The notes beneath the pieces are model-generated. The model was not told the origin of the DNA. It saw only the letters and a program-made list of their open reading frames with translations, and searched no databases. A stretch of DNA of 44,256 nucleotides from an uncultured Ruminococcus sp. GTDB taxonomy: Bacteria; Bacillota; Clostridia; Oscillospirales; Ruminococcaceae. How positions within the stretch are numbered: position 1 is the first letter of the stretch; each line of letters opens with the position of its first letter. Shown piece after piece: positions 15,962 to 24,774 of this stretch. The stretch spans positions 1 to 44,256 of the forward strand of contig CACYSH010000003.1 in assembly GCA_902776945.1 (NCBI GenBank), written 5' to 3'. Both the position numbers and the translations under genes were made by a program.

Positions 15962-15990
15962 TGCAGGACGGGGGCTTGATCCCGCCCTGC
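15962..15990. repeat. GC-rich inverted repeat downstream of thrH
   Basis: GCAGGACGGGGGC pairs with GCCCTGC/CCCG on the right arm (about 15963-15990). On the minus strand it is followed by ATTTATTAT, so it may terminate thrH transcripts. The remainder of 15871-16200 is AT-rich spacer and the family A repeat. Confidence 0.4.
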
Positions 15991-15996
15991 AATGAC

Positions 15997-16198
15997 AGTG
16001 AATAGTTAATATAGTGAATAGTTAATAGTTAATAGTGAATAGTTAAGGTGTCCGCTGCGCGGACTTTATTGCGGACGCTTCGCTCCGCACTTGACCGGTC
16101 ACATTTGAGCAGCGAATAATGATGCGGCGCGAAGCGTCCGCAATGATGCGCCGCAGGCGCTCCTTAACTATTCACTGTTCACTCTTCACTATTAACTT
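15997..16198. repeat. Palindromic intergenic repeat, family A, copy 2
   Basis: The left end has repeated GAATAGTTAATAGT units ending GAATAGTTAAGG, and the right end begins CCTTAACTATTCACT and ends CACTATTAACTTT. An inner inverted pair GCGGACGCTTCGCTCCGC ... GCGCGAAGCGTCCGC gives a long cruciform of about 200 bases. It abuts the stop codon of thrH. Confidence 0.85.
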
Positions 16199-16200
16199 TA

Positions 16201-16806
16201 TTATGCGTTTATCGCAGTTTTGATCGCCGCCAGCAGATCGGCATACTCGTCAAATGCCTGCAACTCGGGGTGAGCATTCTTTATCGCATCGGTACTGCGG
16301 AACAGGAATCCCGCCTTGCTCGCCTGGATCATCGCAAGGTCATTAAAGCTGTCGCCCGCCGCAATGGTCTCGAATCCGCAGGACTGGAGCGCACGAACTG
16401 TCGTGAGCTTGCTCTTCTCGCAGCGCATCTTATAGCCCGTTATCTCGCCGCCCTCGCCGACAACAAGCTCATTGCAGAAAATAGTCGGCATACCGAGCTT
16501 TTCCATAAGCGGCTTTGCAAACTGCGTGAACGTATCGGAAAGGATAAGCGTCTGGCAGGTGCTTCTCAGCTCGTCAAGGAACTCCTTAGCGCCGGGCATG
16601 GGGTCGATCTTTGCTATCGTCTGCTGGATCTCTTTCAGACCAAGACCATGCTCCTTAAGAATGGCAAGACGATACTTCATCAGCTTGTCGTAATCGGGTT
16701 CGTCGCGGGTGGTCTTTCTCAGCTCGGGGATCCCGCTCGCTTCGGAAAAGGCTATCCATATCTCGGGAACAAGTACGCCCTCAAGGTCAAGGCAGGTAAC
16801 TATCAT
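16201..16806 (-). CDS. thrH: ThrH-like phosphoserine phosphatase / homoserine phosphotransferase (HAD family)
   Basis: 201 aa, close to Pseudomonas ThrH (about 205 aa). HAD motif I is MIVTCLDLEGVLVPEIW, where D7 is the expected nucleophile (DLEG in place of the usual DxDGT, as in ThrH). Motif II is LILSDTFTQF, and motifs III/IV are IAAGDSFNDLAMI. Family members dephosphorylate phosphoserine and can transfer the phosphate to homoserine, linking serine and threonine pathways. The ATG at 16806 has GGAGG eight bases upstream; longer in-frame starts overlap the promoter. It is a single-gene unit with a promoter divergent from that of the membrane gene at 17015. Confidence 0.9.
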   Translation of the reverse strand: MIVTCLDLEGVLVPEIWIAFSEASGIPELRKTTRDEPDYDKLMKYRLAILKEHGLGLKEIQQTIAKIDPMPGAKEFLDELRSTCQTLILSDTFTQFAKPLMEKLGMPTIFCNELVVGEGGEITGYKMRCEKSKLTTVRALQSCGFETIAAGDSFNDLAMIQASKAGFLFRSTDAIKNAHPELQAFDEYADLLAAIKTAINA

Positions 16807-16857
16807 TTCATATTCCTCCGTATAATTCATTTGGCGCGGACTGAGTGCCGCTATATT

Positions 16858-16886
16858 ATTATACATCATTACGCGAAATTTGTAAA
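16858..16886 (-). promoter_or_regulatory. Sigma-A promoter of thrH
   Basis: On the minus strand TTTACA (16886-16881), 17-base spacer, TATAAT (16863-16858). Confidence 0.75.
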
Positions 16887-16928
16887 GGGCAAAACTGTGT
16901 AAATTTATGTCCTCATTCTGCCAAAGTC

Positions 16929-16957
16929 TTGACATAAACTCCGAAATGGGGTATAAT
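16929..16957 (+). promoter_or_regulatory. Perfect consensus sigma-A promoter of the 17015 gene
   Basis: TTGACA (16929-16934), 17-base spacer, TATAAT (16952-16957). It is divergent from the thrH promoter, with the two -35 boxes about 43 bases apart. Confidence 0.88.
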
Positions 16958-17014
16958 AATAATTACGCCGGCAGCAGGCGGAATCTATGCCGAACGCGGT
17001 CGGAAGGTGATAAT

Positions 17015-17599
17015 ATGGATTTTTTCTGCGTCGGGGCGGTGCTGTGCGCCCTGAATTTCGGCTTTGGCTCGGAGCTTGATTACATATTCCGGCTTGTCGG
17101 CGCGGGGTTCATGGCGGGCGGCATACGTCAGCTTTCGTTATATTACGGCGACGGCAGGCTGAACAGGCACAAGGGCGGGAACGCCGTTCTGCTGATTTTT
17201 TCGGCGGCGGGACTGGTGCAGGCGCTTTTTCTGCGGTTCGGTATGATAAGCGCGGAAACTGGCAATATTCTTAGTACGGCGGCGGGGCTGCTCTGCGGCG
17301 GCACGGCGATTTTTAACGGCTGGCGGCTTATACGTCAGCTTACGGAGGACAGGTCGCTTGTGAACGCCCCTTCGCTTTTGCGGGCGCTTTTGTCCGTGTG
17401 GAAGAAATATGCCGTTTTCGCGGGGATAACGCTGCTTGCCGAGACTGTCGGCAGGTTTGCCGTTACGGACAGTGTGCCGCATTTAACGGCGGGCGTGGCG
17501 CAGGTGTTCTCGCGGATAATCATGTATATTTTCATTATTAATATAGCGGCGGCGTTCAACCGCTGCCGAATGGATTTCAATAAAATTCACCCGGTGTAA
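17015..17599 (+). CDS. Polytopic membrane protein of unknown function
   Basis: 194 aa with about six hydrophobic segments, including VGAVLCALNFGFG, LLIFSAAGLVQALFL, ILSTAAGLLCGGTAIF, YAVFAGITLLAETVG and IIMYIFIINIAAAF. No recognised motif or enzymatic residue. The start at 17015 is chosen for the GGAAGGTG upstream and because a longer frame from 16907 overlaps the promoter. It is expressed from a perfect promoter. Downstream genes on the same strand begin at 17700 after a 100-base gap holding a short GGGCGA/TCGCCC palindrome, so co-transcription with them is uncertain. Confidence 0.7.
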   Translation: MDFFCVGAVLCALNFGFGSELDYIFRLVGAGFMAGGIRQLSLYYGDGRLNRHKGGNAVLLIFSAAGLVQALFLRFGMISAETGNILSTAAGLLCGGTAIFNGWRLIRQLTEDRSLVNAPSLLRALLSVWKKYAVFAGITLLAETVGRFAVTDSVPHLTAGVAQVFSRIIMYIFIINIAAAFNRCRMDFNKIHPV

Positions 17600-17699
17600 A
17601 AAATTGCGCGAAGGTCGGGATTTTTCAACAGGCGCGGAATAATTCACGGGCGAACAATGCTCGCCCCTACATCAAATGCTAAAATTTGGGATAAAAGCT

Positions 17700-17942
17700 A
17701 TGAATCAAGCACTCCCCTTCGACCCCGAAAAGCTCCGCACCACCGAAATGGGCGCGGAACGCATACGCCGCAATTTGGCGCTTTCGGACGAAACCGACCC
17801 CGTTATTTTCTGCCGTGAGCTTGTCATGTCGGAAAAATGCCGTATCACAAGGCGGGGAAAGAATTTCTACTGCGAAACGGACGGCGTGTGCGTGACCGTC
17901 AACGCGGGGAGCCTTACCATAATCACCGCGCACAAGATTTGA
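17700..17942 (+). CDS. DUF3781 family protein
   Basis: 80 aa. The pattern LRTTEMGAERIRRNLAL, then CITRRGKNFYCE-like RRGKNFYCETDGV and the C-terminal VTVNAGSLTIITAHKI match my memory of DUF3781, a small family of unknown function common in gut Firmicutes. The start MNQALPFDPEKL is chosen because the first eight codons of the longer frame fall in the intergenic palindrome; no strong ribosome site is seen. It ends 10 bases before the next gene. Confidence 0.75.
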   Translation: MNQALPFDPEKLRTTEMGAERIRRNLALSDETDPVIFCRELVMSEKCRITRRGKNFYCETDGVCVTVNAGSLTIITAHKI

Positions 17943-17952
17943 GGAAAAACTT

Positions 17953-18753
17953 ATGTATAAATCTTTTGCAATGCAGTCCGGCAAATTGTCTGACCTGCGC
18001 AAAACGGACGAAAAACTTTGCGGTCAGATGTACTCAAAAGAGTATATTGACCTGCTAAACGATAATAACGAAGATACTAACAACAGAGGTTATTCTTATA
18101 TAGCAGCACATAAAGCAGAATACATCGCGGTCGATGAAAACGACGCGGGCGATATAATTTGGGAATCAGCGGAGCCTTCATGGTTTAAGCGAGACACTAC
18201 GTTTCATTCTCCTTGGGGCGATTTCATTTCAGATGACCACGGAGAGTGGGGCGGAACGCTGATTACACCGAACGAGACTTTAAAAGGCAATTTTCGCAAA
18301 TTTTTTCAATTAGGCAAATATGTCTTCGGCATTGATACCTGCAATCACATGGGCGTTGGGCATATCAAGATATACAAATTTGCCGAAAACCAAAGCGCGG
18401 AGCTTTTGTATGACAGCTGCAATATAGGTTGGATAAGCCCTTCAGCGCTGACAATTGAGACTGAACGGGTGCTTATTCTTGTGACCGGCAATAAATACGG
18501 CAAATCAAAGATTATTACCGACTGCACACCAATTTCGTACCTCTTTGAGATAACCGAGGACGGCATTAAACAGCTTGCACAGTTCAGGCAGTATTTGGAA
18601 CATATTTATAACATGATTTTAAAAGACGACAAGCTGATTCTCGGCAGAGATAAGATAATCACCGTTGCAAACATCACAACTGGTGAGACCGTCAACTACA
18701 CGCCGCTCACCGCAGAAGCGGAAGAGGATATTCTTCGCGTAAAGGAGAAATGA
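17953..18753 (+). CDS. Hypothetical protein, possibly beta-propeller-like
   Basis: 266 aa, no signal peptide and no transmembrane helix. Many short beta-strand-like stretches (KYVFGIDTC, HIKIYKFAE, RVLILVTGNKYGKSKIITD, ISYLFEITEDGIKQL, DKLILGRDKIITVANITTGE) suggest a propeller or beta-sandwich. I do not recognise the family. The base composition is more AT-rich than that of its neighbours, possibly a sign of later acquisition. Ribosome site GAGGAAA lies upstream. The next gene starts 3 bases after its stop, so the two are probably co-translated. Confidence 0.65.
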   Translation: MYKSFAMQSGKLSDLRKTDEKLCGQMYSKEYIDLLNDNNEDTNNRGYSYIAAHKAEYIAVDENDAGDIIWESAEPSWFKRDTTFHSPWGDFISDDHGEWGGTLITPNETLKGNFRKFFQLGKYVFGIDTCNHMGVGHIKIYKFAENQSAELLYDSCNIGWISPSALTIETERVLILVTGNKYGKSKIITDCTPISYLFEITEDGIKQLAQFRQYLEHIYNMILKDDKLILGRDKIITVANITTGETVNYTPLTAEAEEDILRVKEK

Positions 18754-18756
18754 CAA

Positions 18757-19095
18757 ATGGAAGTCGCTTACAGAATTTACCCACTGCCGAACGGCACGGT
18801 CTACACAGAAGAACACTTCAAAACGCTTAAAGACGTTGAAATGCTGTTCGATTACTGCGGGATAATGGAAGCGATGATCTCAAAAAAGGGCTGGGACTTC
18901 CTTATAAATAAATTCGGCATGGAAGGACTTTACGAAGCCGATAAAAACAGCGGGTGGCTGTATTGGGACGGCGACAGCCTTGAACAGTTCATCTGCGACG
19001 TGGAGCACGAAAGGAACGAGGTCGCCTACGACGACGAAAACGACCACAAAGCAATAACGGATTTCTGCGAATCCACCCATTTCCCCGCAAAATGA
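18757..19095 (+). CDS. Hypothetical small acidic protein
   Basis: 112 aa, acidic, soluble, no recognised domain. It has aromatic and charged stretches such as YRIYPLPNGTVYTEEHF and LYWDGDSLEQFICDVEHERN. The start has AAAGGAG upstream (18743-18749) and lies 3 bases after the preceding gene, with which it forms a pair. It could be an immunity- or SMI1-like protein, but nothing decides this. Confidence 0.6.
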   Translation: MEVAYRIYPLPNGTVYTEEHFKTLKDVEMLFDYCGIMEAMISKKGWDFLINKFGMEGLYEADKNSGWLYWDGDSLEQFICDVEHERNEVAYDDENDHKAITDFCESTHFPAK

Positions 19096-19132
19096 CAGCA
19101 ATAACAACAAACCAACCGGAGGTGCATCGGAA

Positions 19133-20113
19133 TTGCCTTTATTGTCGGTGATCATACCCGCATACAACGAACAGGATAACGCCCCGCGCTGCGCCTCGGC
19201 GGTGTCGAGGATACTCGATTCCCATAATATAGATTACGAACTTATATTCGTAAATGACGGCTCCACCGACCGCACATGGCTGCGGCTTACTCAGCTTGCC
19301 GCCAGCGACGACCGTATCAGAGCAATAAATTTCAGCCGCAATTTCGGCAAGGAGGCGGCTATCTTCGCGGGGCTTGGCGCGGCACGCGGCGACGCTTGCG
19401 TCCTCATGGACTGCGATTTGCAGCACCCGCCCGAAACGCTCCTTGAAATGTACAACGTATGGATAAAAAATCGCGGCGAGATAGACATTGTTGAAGCAAA
19501 GAAAAAAGACAGAGGGCGCGAAAACCCAGTTTACCGCCTGTTTGCGCGGCTTTTCTACCGCATGATCGGCGATATGTCGGGGCTTGAGATGCGCGACGCT
19601 TCGGACTTCAAGCTGCTTGACCGCCGCGCCGTTGACGCGGTTCTCGAAATGCCCGAAAGGCTCACGTTTTTCCGCGCCATGTCGAGCTGGGTGGGTTTCC
19701 GCAAGGCGCAGGTGTATTTTGATGTAGGCAAGCGAACTGCGGGCAAGAGCAAATTCACCGCGAAGGTCTCGATAAAATACGCGATAAACTCGATAACCTC
19801 GTTTTCGAGCGCCCCGATGCAGCTTGTGACGGTCGCGGGCGCGGTTACGTTCCTTATCGCCGTGATACTTGGCGCGAACACGCTTTACAACAAACTGACG
19901 GGCAATTCCGAAAAGGGTTTCCCGACCGTAATACTTTTGCAGCTGATAACCTCGTCGATAATCATGTTCAGTTTGGGGATAATCGGCTACTATTTATCGA
20001 AAATTTACGAGGAGATAAAGCGGCGGCCGCGTTTCATAATAAGCGAAAAGCTGAATTTCAGGGACGATGACCGTAACGGAGGCAAGTGCGGAGACAAGCA
20101 TAACGGGAGATGA
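19133..20113 (+). CDS. Polyprenyl-phosphate glycosyltransferase (GT2, CsbB/GtrB/DPM1-like)
   Basis: 326 aa starting with TTG (GGAGG ten bases upstream; no ATG fits). The N-terminal GT-A domain shows LLSVIIPAYNEQDN, FVNDGSTDRTW and the DxD-type LMDCDLQHPPE. Two C-terminal transmembrane helices (LVTVAGAVTFLIAVILG; LITSSIIMFSLGIIGYYL) end in KIYEEIKRRPRFII, the classical CsbB/GtrB tail. Family members load a sugar from a nucleotide donor onto undecaprenyl phosphate at the inner face. The YfhO-like gene at 20924, in the same run of genes, is the expected partner that would transfer the sugar outside. It overlaps the GNAT gene by 4 bases (ATGA). Confidence 0.92.
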   Translation: MPLLSVIIPAYNEQDNAPRCASAVSRILDSHNIDYELIFVNDGSTDRTWLRLTQLAASDDRIRAINFSRNFGKEAAIFAGLGAARGDACVLMDCDLQHPPETLLEMYNVWIKNRGEIDIVEAKKKDRGRENPVYRLFARLFYRMIGDMSGLEMRDASDFKLLDRRAVDAVLEMPERLTFFRAMSSWVGFRKAQVYFDVGKRTAGKSKFTAKVSIKYAINSITSFSSAPMQLVTVAGAVTFLIAVILGANTLYNKLTGNSEKGFPTVILLQLITSSIIMFSLGIIGYYLSKIYEEIKRRPRFIISEKLNFRDDDRNGGKCGDKHNGR

Positions 20114-20586
20114 CGGACATCATGGCTTTTCGGTTTGAATGGACGGACGGCAATAGCGAGGATTTTGTGCATTTTTACCGCATTACGGAGAACTATTACA
20201 GCGCAATTGTCGGCGGCGAGGATAAGCGGAAGGGTTTCATTCCTTATAATCTTTCGTCGGTCATTGAAGATGTGCTTATTGTTCATGCGGGGGAAAAGTC
20301 CGTTGCCTGCGCGGGGATAAAGGCGTATTCGGGCGGAGATGCCGAAATAAAGCGTGTGTGGGTCGAACCCGAATATCGGAAAAAGCATATTGCTTCGCAG
20401 ATGATGTCGCTTTTGGAGGACAGGGCGCGGGAGCGCGGGTTTTCGCGGCTGATATTGCAAACGCGGGAGATAATGCCCGACGCGGTGGGATTGTATACAA
20501 AGTTAGGTTATCATCGGATAGAGAATTATCCGCCATACGATAAGCTCGACGGAGCGGTGTGCTTTGCAAAGGAGCTTGAACCGTGA
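20110..20586 (+). CDS. GNAT family N-acetyltransferase
   Basis: 158 aa. The acetyl-CoA binding motif A is seen in IKRVWVEPEYRKKHIASQMMSLLEDRARERGF (about 80-110, R/Q-x-x-G/A region KKHIAS), followed by LILQTREIMPDAVGLYTKLGYHRIENYP, the usual motif B. The substrate is unknown. The start overlaps the glycosyltransferase stop (ATGA), and its own stop overlaps the GTG start of the next gene, so it is embedded in the glycosylation operon. Confidence 0.88.
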   Translation: MTDIMAFRFEWTDGNSEDFVHFYRITENYYSAIVGGEDKRKGFIPYNLSSVIEDVLIVHAGEKSVACAGIKAYSGGDAEIKRVWVEPEYRKKHIASQMMSLLEDRARERGFSRLILQTREIMPDAVGLYTKLGYHRIENYPPYDKLDGAVCFAKELEP

Positions 20587-20885
20587 AAGGCGCATTGCTT
20601 AAACTGCGTGTGCTGACCGAAGGCTTTTTCCTTTGGTTCGGCGGACTGGGGCTGTTTTATATGCTTATGTTATATATCGAGCCGCGTATGGACAGCATAA
20701 AAGGGCAGGATACGCTCCATCTGATAACAGGTGCACTGCTTTTCGCGGCTGCGGTATGGATACTCGTTTCACGCCGCAAGGAACTGGGAGAACGAATATC
20801 CACCGCAGCTTATGTTATTCTGAGCGTGATACCTCTTATAATAGGTACAGCGTCGGTATTGCTGTATATATGTTCCCTTGATTGA
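20583..20885 (+). CDS. Small membrane protein, three predicted helices
   Basis: 100 aa with GTG start overlapping the preceding stop (GTGA). Hydrophobic helices: FFLWFGGLGLFYMLMLY, LITGALLFAAAVWILVS and AAYVILSVIPLIIGTASVLLYI. No motif recognised. Tight overlap with the GNAT gene and position before the YfhO-like gene suggest an accessory role in the same membrane pathway. Confidence 0.7.
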   Translation: MKGALLKLRVLTEGFFLWFGGLGLFYMLMLYIEPRMDSIKGQDTLHLITGALLFAAAVWILVSRRKELGERISTAAYVILSVIPLIIGTASVLLYICSLD

Positions 20886-20923
20886 AAAAAATAATATCAT
20901 AATAAAAATAAGGAAAGAAGAAA

Positions 20924-23900
20924 ATGGAAGAAAAAGAAAATGTGCTCGCGGCGGCGGAAATGCCTGTCCGCATTAAAAAGAAGTTTTGGGAGCGCCCCGC
21001 ATTTCTTTACGCGCTCTGCTTTCTGATACCCGTCGGGATAATGTACTTAGCTTACGCGCTTTTCGAGGTACACCCCTTCGGCGACGGCTCGGTGCTGGTG
21101 CTTGACCTTAACGGTCAGTACGTTTACTACTACGAAGCCTACCGCGACGCGCTTTTGGGCGACGGCAGCCTTATCTATGACTGGTCGCGCAACCTCTCGG
21201 GAAGTATGTTCGGCATATTTGCCTATTACCTCGCAAGCCCGTTCATGATACTTGTCTGCATTTTCCCGCGAACGGCGATGTGCGGCGCTATCGAAACGAT
21301 ACAGCTGTTGAAAATAGGCTGTTCGGCGGCGGCGTTCGCTTATTATGTACGGAACAACAGCCGCCGTTTCCCGAAAAATCTTTCGGTAATATTGTTCTCG
21401 ATGATGTACGCGCTCATGTCCTACATGGTCGTGCAGCTTATGGATCCCATGTGGCTTGACGGACTTATCTACCTGCCGCTGATATGTCACGGCGTAAGGC
21501 GGCTCATCAACGAAGGCAAGCTGCTGCCGTACATTATCCCGCTGGCGCTTATGTTCATGGCGCATTTTTACATCGGCTACATGATAGGCTTTTTCACGTT
21601 CTGCTGGTTTATCGCCTGCTATTTCGGCGAGGACGGCAGACTGCTCCCCGAGCGCTGCTGGTCGTCGCTCTTCAAATTCGCGGGCGGCACTATCACGGCG
21701 ATACTTGCGGCGGGCGTGGTGCTGCTGACGGTGTACAACTCGCTTAAACTCGGCAAGCTCGAATTTACCCAGCCCGACTGGTCAATGGCTACGCAGTTCG
21801 ATTATCTAACGTTTGTTACAAAGCTGTTCCCGATGAGCTACGACACCGTTTACCCCGAAGGTCTGCCGATGATCTACTGCGGCACGGCGGTGATCATCAT
21901 GCTGCCGCTCTTCTTCATGAACAGGCATATCTCCGTAAAGCACAAGGCGACATTCGGCATACTCGCGGCTGTCATGACCGTATTCATGTATATCCGCCCC
22001 GTTGACATCGTATGGCACGGCTTTCAGGTGCCGAACTGGCTGCCTTACCGCTATTCGTTCGCGTTCTCGTTCCTGCTCGTGCTTATGGCATTTGAAGCGT
22101 TCGAGAATTTAAACGGCGTAACGGCGAAGGAGCTTGGCGCGTCGGTGTTCGGCGTGTTCGTTTTCCTGATATGGTGCGAGCGCGAGAATTACGAGCATTT
22201 CGAGATATTCCGCAGCGTGACGGGTTCCGACGGCAAGGCAAGGGCGGTCATCGGCGGGATATGGTTCTCGGCAATATGTACGGCGGTGCTTTTCCTGCTT
22301 ATCTATTTAAACGGCAGATACCGCAGCGTGGTTTTAAGCATAATCACCTGCTGCGCCGTCGGGCTGGAGCTGCTCGCGAACAGCATGGACACCCTGCAAA
22401 AGATCGACAAGGACGTAGCTTACAGCAAATACACCTCATACGAGCCGTATATGTCCAACACGATAGAAGCGGTCAAGCATATCAAGGAATTTGACGGAGA
22501 CCCCTTCTTCCGCATGGAGGCGACCTTCCACCGCACCGTAAACGACCCGATAGGCACGAATTACGCGGGCGTATCGCATTCAAGCTCGGTAATGAACGCC
22601 CCCGCGCTGACGCTGCTGAAACAGCTGGGTTACGCTTACGGCGGTCACTACACCAAATACGAAGGCACTACCTACATCACGGACTCGATATTCGGTATCC
22701 GCTATCTTATGGACAAATATGAGGAAATAAGGACGGAATACACCACCGGCGAAGTGGAATTTAAGGAATCAAAACGCTTTATGGACAGCCGCACAAAGGT
22801 TCCTTTGGATTACAAGCTCGTCACACAGAGCGAATTTGACAGCGGCAAAGAACGCGCTGCCTATAAATTCTATCTGAACCCCTACGCGGCGGGGCTGGGC
22901 ATAGTCGCCGACAGAAGCATTGAAACTATTCGTCTGAGCGATATAGACCCCTTCGGCAATCAGAATCTGCTTTACAGCGCACTTGACGGCTCGGGCGTGG
23001 AGACCGAATATTTCACCCGCCTTACCCCAAAAGAAAGCGACCGCCTGAACATCGCAACGGGCAGGGTAAGCGACGAGTACCGCACGATGAAATACGCCGC
23101 TGACGATCCTTCCAAAGAAGCTCACATCGACTATATCGTTGAAATGGACAAGGACAGCGACCTTTATATGTTCCTGCCGACCAGATACGAGCGCAACTGC
23201 AATATCTGGGTGCAGGACGAGGAGAGCTTTCAGAACAGCGAGGGCAGCAGCATGACCTTCGCGGGCTGTTTCTTTGTCGGCGACAACTATTCGATACTGA
23301 ATCTCGGCAGCTTTGTAAAAAATCAGGAAGTGCGCGTGCGCGTAACTATCGACAACGACGACAACGAAGCCTACTGGTGCGACACACTGTTTTGCTCGTT
23401 CGACAAGGAAGCGTTCATTCGTTCGGCAACGAACGTTACCGCCAACACGGCGGCGATAACCGATTTCAGCAACCGCAGCGTTACGTTTGAATGCACTGCC
23501 GAAGACAGCACAAAATGTCTTTTCACGACTATCCCCGCCGAACCGGGCTGGATAGTCACGGTAAACGGCGAGCAGGTAACACCCGGAAAGTGCGCGGACG
23601 CTCTTATGACCGTACCGCTTAAAATCGGCAGCAACACCGTAAAAATGACCTTCGACCCGAGCTACTACCGCTTAGGCTGGGCGATGACGGCGGCGGGAGT
23701 GCTGCTCATAATCGTGATATTCATTTTCGAATACAAAAACGGCGCTGTCATCGGCAAAATAAAGGGTACGCCGACAAATAAGACAGTTATTCCGGCTGAT
23801 ACATCGGCAGCGGCAGCAGGGGAGACGATATATTCCGGGACAGCTGCGGAGGATATATCAAGCGTTATTCCCGATTTTCCCGACGAGACCGTGCAGGAAA

Positions 23901-23971
23901 CGCCGTCCGACAACTCCAATGACAACGACAATAACGATCAGCCGCAGGAAAAGGAGGGTGACTCTCAATGA
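20924..23971 (+). CDS. yfhO: YfhO family integral membrane protein (GT-C-like glycosyltransferase)
   Basis: 1015 aa. A short cytoplasmic N terminus precedes a first helix and the conserved loop with DLNGQYVYYYEAYRDALL and YDWSRNLSGSMFGIFAYYLASP, hallmark of YfhO. About a dozen helices run to residue 490, then a large extracytoplasmic beta-rich domain (about 490-910), a final helix (AMTAAGVLLIIVIFIFEY) and an acidic, Asn/Asp-rich cytoplasmic tail. In Bacillus and Listeria, YfhO-type proteins move a sugar from an undecaprenyl-phosphate carrier made by CsbB/GtlA onto lipoteichoic acid; the CsbB-like gene at 19133 fits. The acceptor here is unknown. It overlaps the next gene by 4 bases. Confidence 0.9.
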   Translation: MEEKENVLAAAEMPVRIKKKFWERPAFLYALCFLIPVGIMYLAYALFEVHPFGDGSVLVLDLNGQYVYYYEAYRDALLGDGSLIYDWSRNLSGSMFGIFAYYLASPFMILVCIFPRTAMCGAIETIQLLKIGCSAAAFAYYVRNNSRRFPKNLSVILFSMMYALMSYMVVQLMDPMWLDGLIYLPLICHGVRRLINEGKLLPYIIPLALMFMAHFYIGYMIGFFTFCWFIACYFGEDGRLLPERCWSSLFKFAGGTITAILAAGVVLLTVYNSLKLGKLEFTQPDWSMATQFDYLTFVTKLFPMSYDTVYPEGLPMIYCGTAVIIMLPLFFMNRHISVKHKATFGILAAVMTVFMYIRPVDIVWHGFQVPNWLPYRYSFAFSFLLVLMAFEAFENLNGVTAKELGASVFGVFVFLIWCERENYEHFEIFRSVTGSDGKARAVIGGIWFSAICTAVLFLLIYLNGRYRSVVLSIITCCAVGLELLANSMDTLQKIDKDVAYSKYTSYEPYMSNTIEAVKHIKEFDGDPFFRMEATFHRTVNDPIGTNYAGVSHSSSVMNAPALTLLKQLGYAYGGHYTKYEGTTYITDSIFGIRYLMDKYEEIRTEYTTGEVEFKESKRFMDSRTKVPLDYKLVTQSEFDSGKERAAYKFYLNPYAAGLGIVADRSIETIRLSDIDPFGNQNLLYSALDGSGVETEYFTRLTPKESDRLNIATGRVSDEYRTMKYAADDPSKEAHIDYIVEMDKDSDLYMFLPTRYERNCNIWVQDEESFQNSEGSSMTFAGCFFVGDNYSILNLGSFVKNQEVRVRVTIDNDDNEAYWCDTLFCSFDKEAFIRSATNVTANTAAITDFSNRSVTFECTAEDSTKCLFTTIPAEPGWIVTVNGEQVTPGKCADALMTVPLKIGSNTVKMTFDPSYYRLGWAMTAAGVLLIIVIFIFEYKNGAVIGKIKGTPTNKTVIPADTSAAAAGETIYSGTAAEDISSVIPDFPDETVQETPSDNSNDNDNNDQPQEKEGDSQ

Positions 23972-24774
23972 GGGACATGAGCTTTCTGACCAAGTTAGGC
24001 GAGGAGAACGAAAAGAACGATTCGGGCAGCACGATAAACGGCATGACCGCCAGTGAATACGCCAATATGCTCGATCAGAAGGCAGAAATGGGCGAGGAGG
24101 AGCCGTTTATCCCTCCCAAGCCCGGCTCGTCGGCGGCAGAAAACGGGCTGCCGACAACGACCATTGAGGACATGGCGGCTCCGCCGACCGCGCCGCACCC
24201 TTCCGACGAACCCGAAAAGCAGGGCGCTCCGAAGCGTTACAGCGGGAACTCCTACGGCAACACGGCGTACATGAGCGCGGCTGCCGACGACCGCACATTA
24301 AAAGAGCGGCGTTTGGCGGCGTTAAAGGAGTCGAGCGAGGGCAAGATCGCGGGTTTCATCGGCGCGGTACTGGGTGCGCTGCTCGGAATGGCGATATGGG
24401 CGGCTATTGCGTGGCTGGGGTATCTGACATGGGCGGGAGCGCCTGTTGTGGTGTTGAGCGTATACTTTATCTATCTGATGTTTGCGCGTGATATTGGTAC
24501 TTCGGGAATATTTGTGATACTTTTGCTGAGTATTGCGGGGATATTTTTTGGTAATCGGCTGTGCTTTGCGGTGTCGGTGTTCCATGAGTTTTCGCCTGCG
24601 GGGGCGGTTATCGCCGTTAAAGATAAGCTCTCGGAGGTGTGGAGTATTTTCAGGCATTTAGGCGAGCATTTGGATAAGTATGGTATGCAGAATAAGTATG
24701 GGAATAATATGCTGATAGGGTATTTTTCGGCGGCGATAACGGCGGGAATACTATTTATAAGGCGATTCAGATAA
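23968..24774 (+). CDS. Membrane protein with disordered N-terminal half
   Basis: 268 aa. Residues 1-120 are polar, proline-rich and likely disordered (PFIPPKPGSSAAENG, APPTAPHPSDEPEK). The C-terminal half has about four helices (IAGFIGAVLGALLGMAIWAAIAW, APVVVLSVYFIYLMF, SGIFVILLLSIAGIFFG, MLIGYFSAAITAGILFI). No family recognised. It overlaps the YfhO gene (ATGA) and is last in the operon. Third-position base use shifts from C/G to more T/A around 24460, inside the gene. Confidence 0.75.
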   Translation: MRDMSFLTKLGEENEKNDSGSTINGMTASEYANMLDQKAEMGEEEPFIPPKPGSSAAENGLPTTTIEDMAAPPTAPHPSDEPEKQGAPKRYSGNSYGNTAYMSAAADDRTLKERRLAALKESSEGKIAGFIGAVLGALLGMAIWAAIAWLGYLTWAGAPVVVLSVYFIYLMFARDIGTSGIFVILLLSIAGIFFGNRLCFAVSVFHEFSPAGAVIAVKDKLSEVWSIFRHLGEHLDKYGMQNKYGNNMLIGYFSAAITAGILFIRRFR

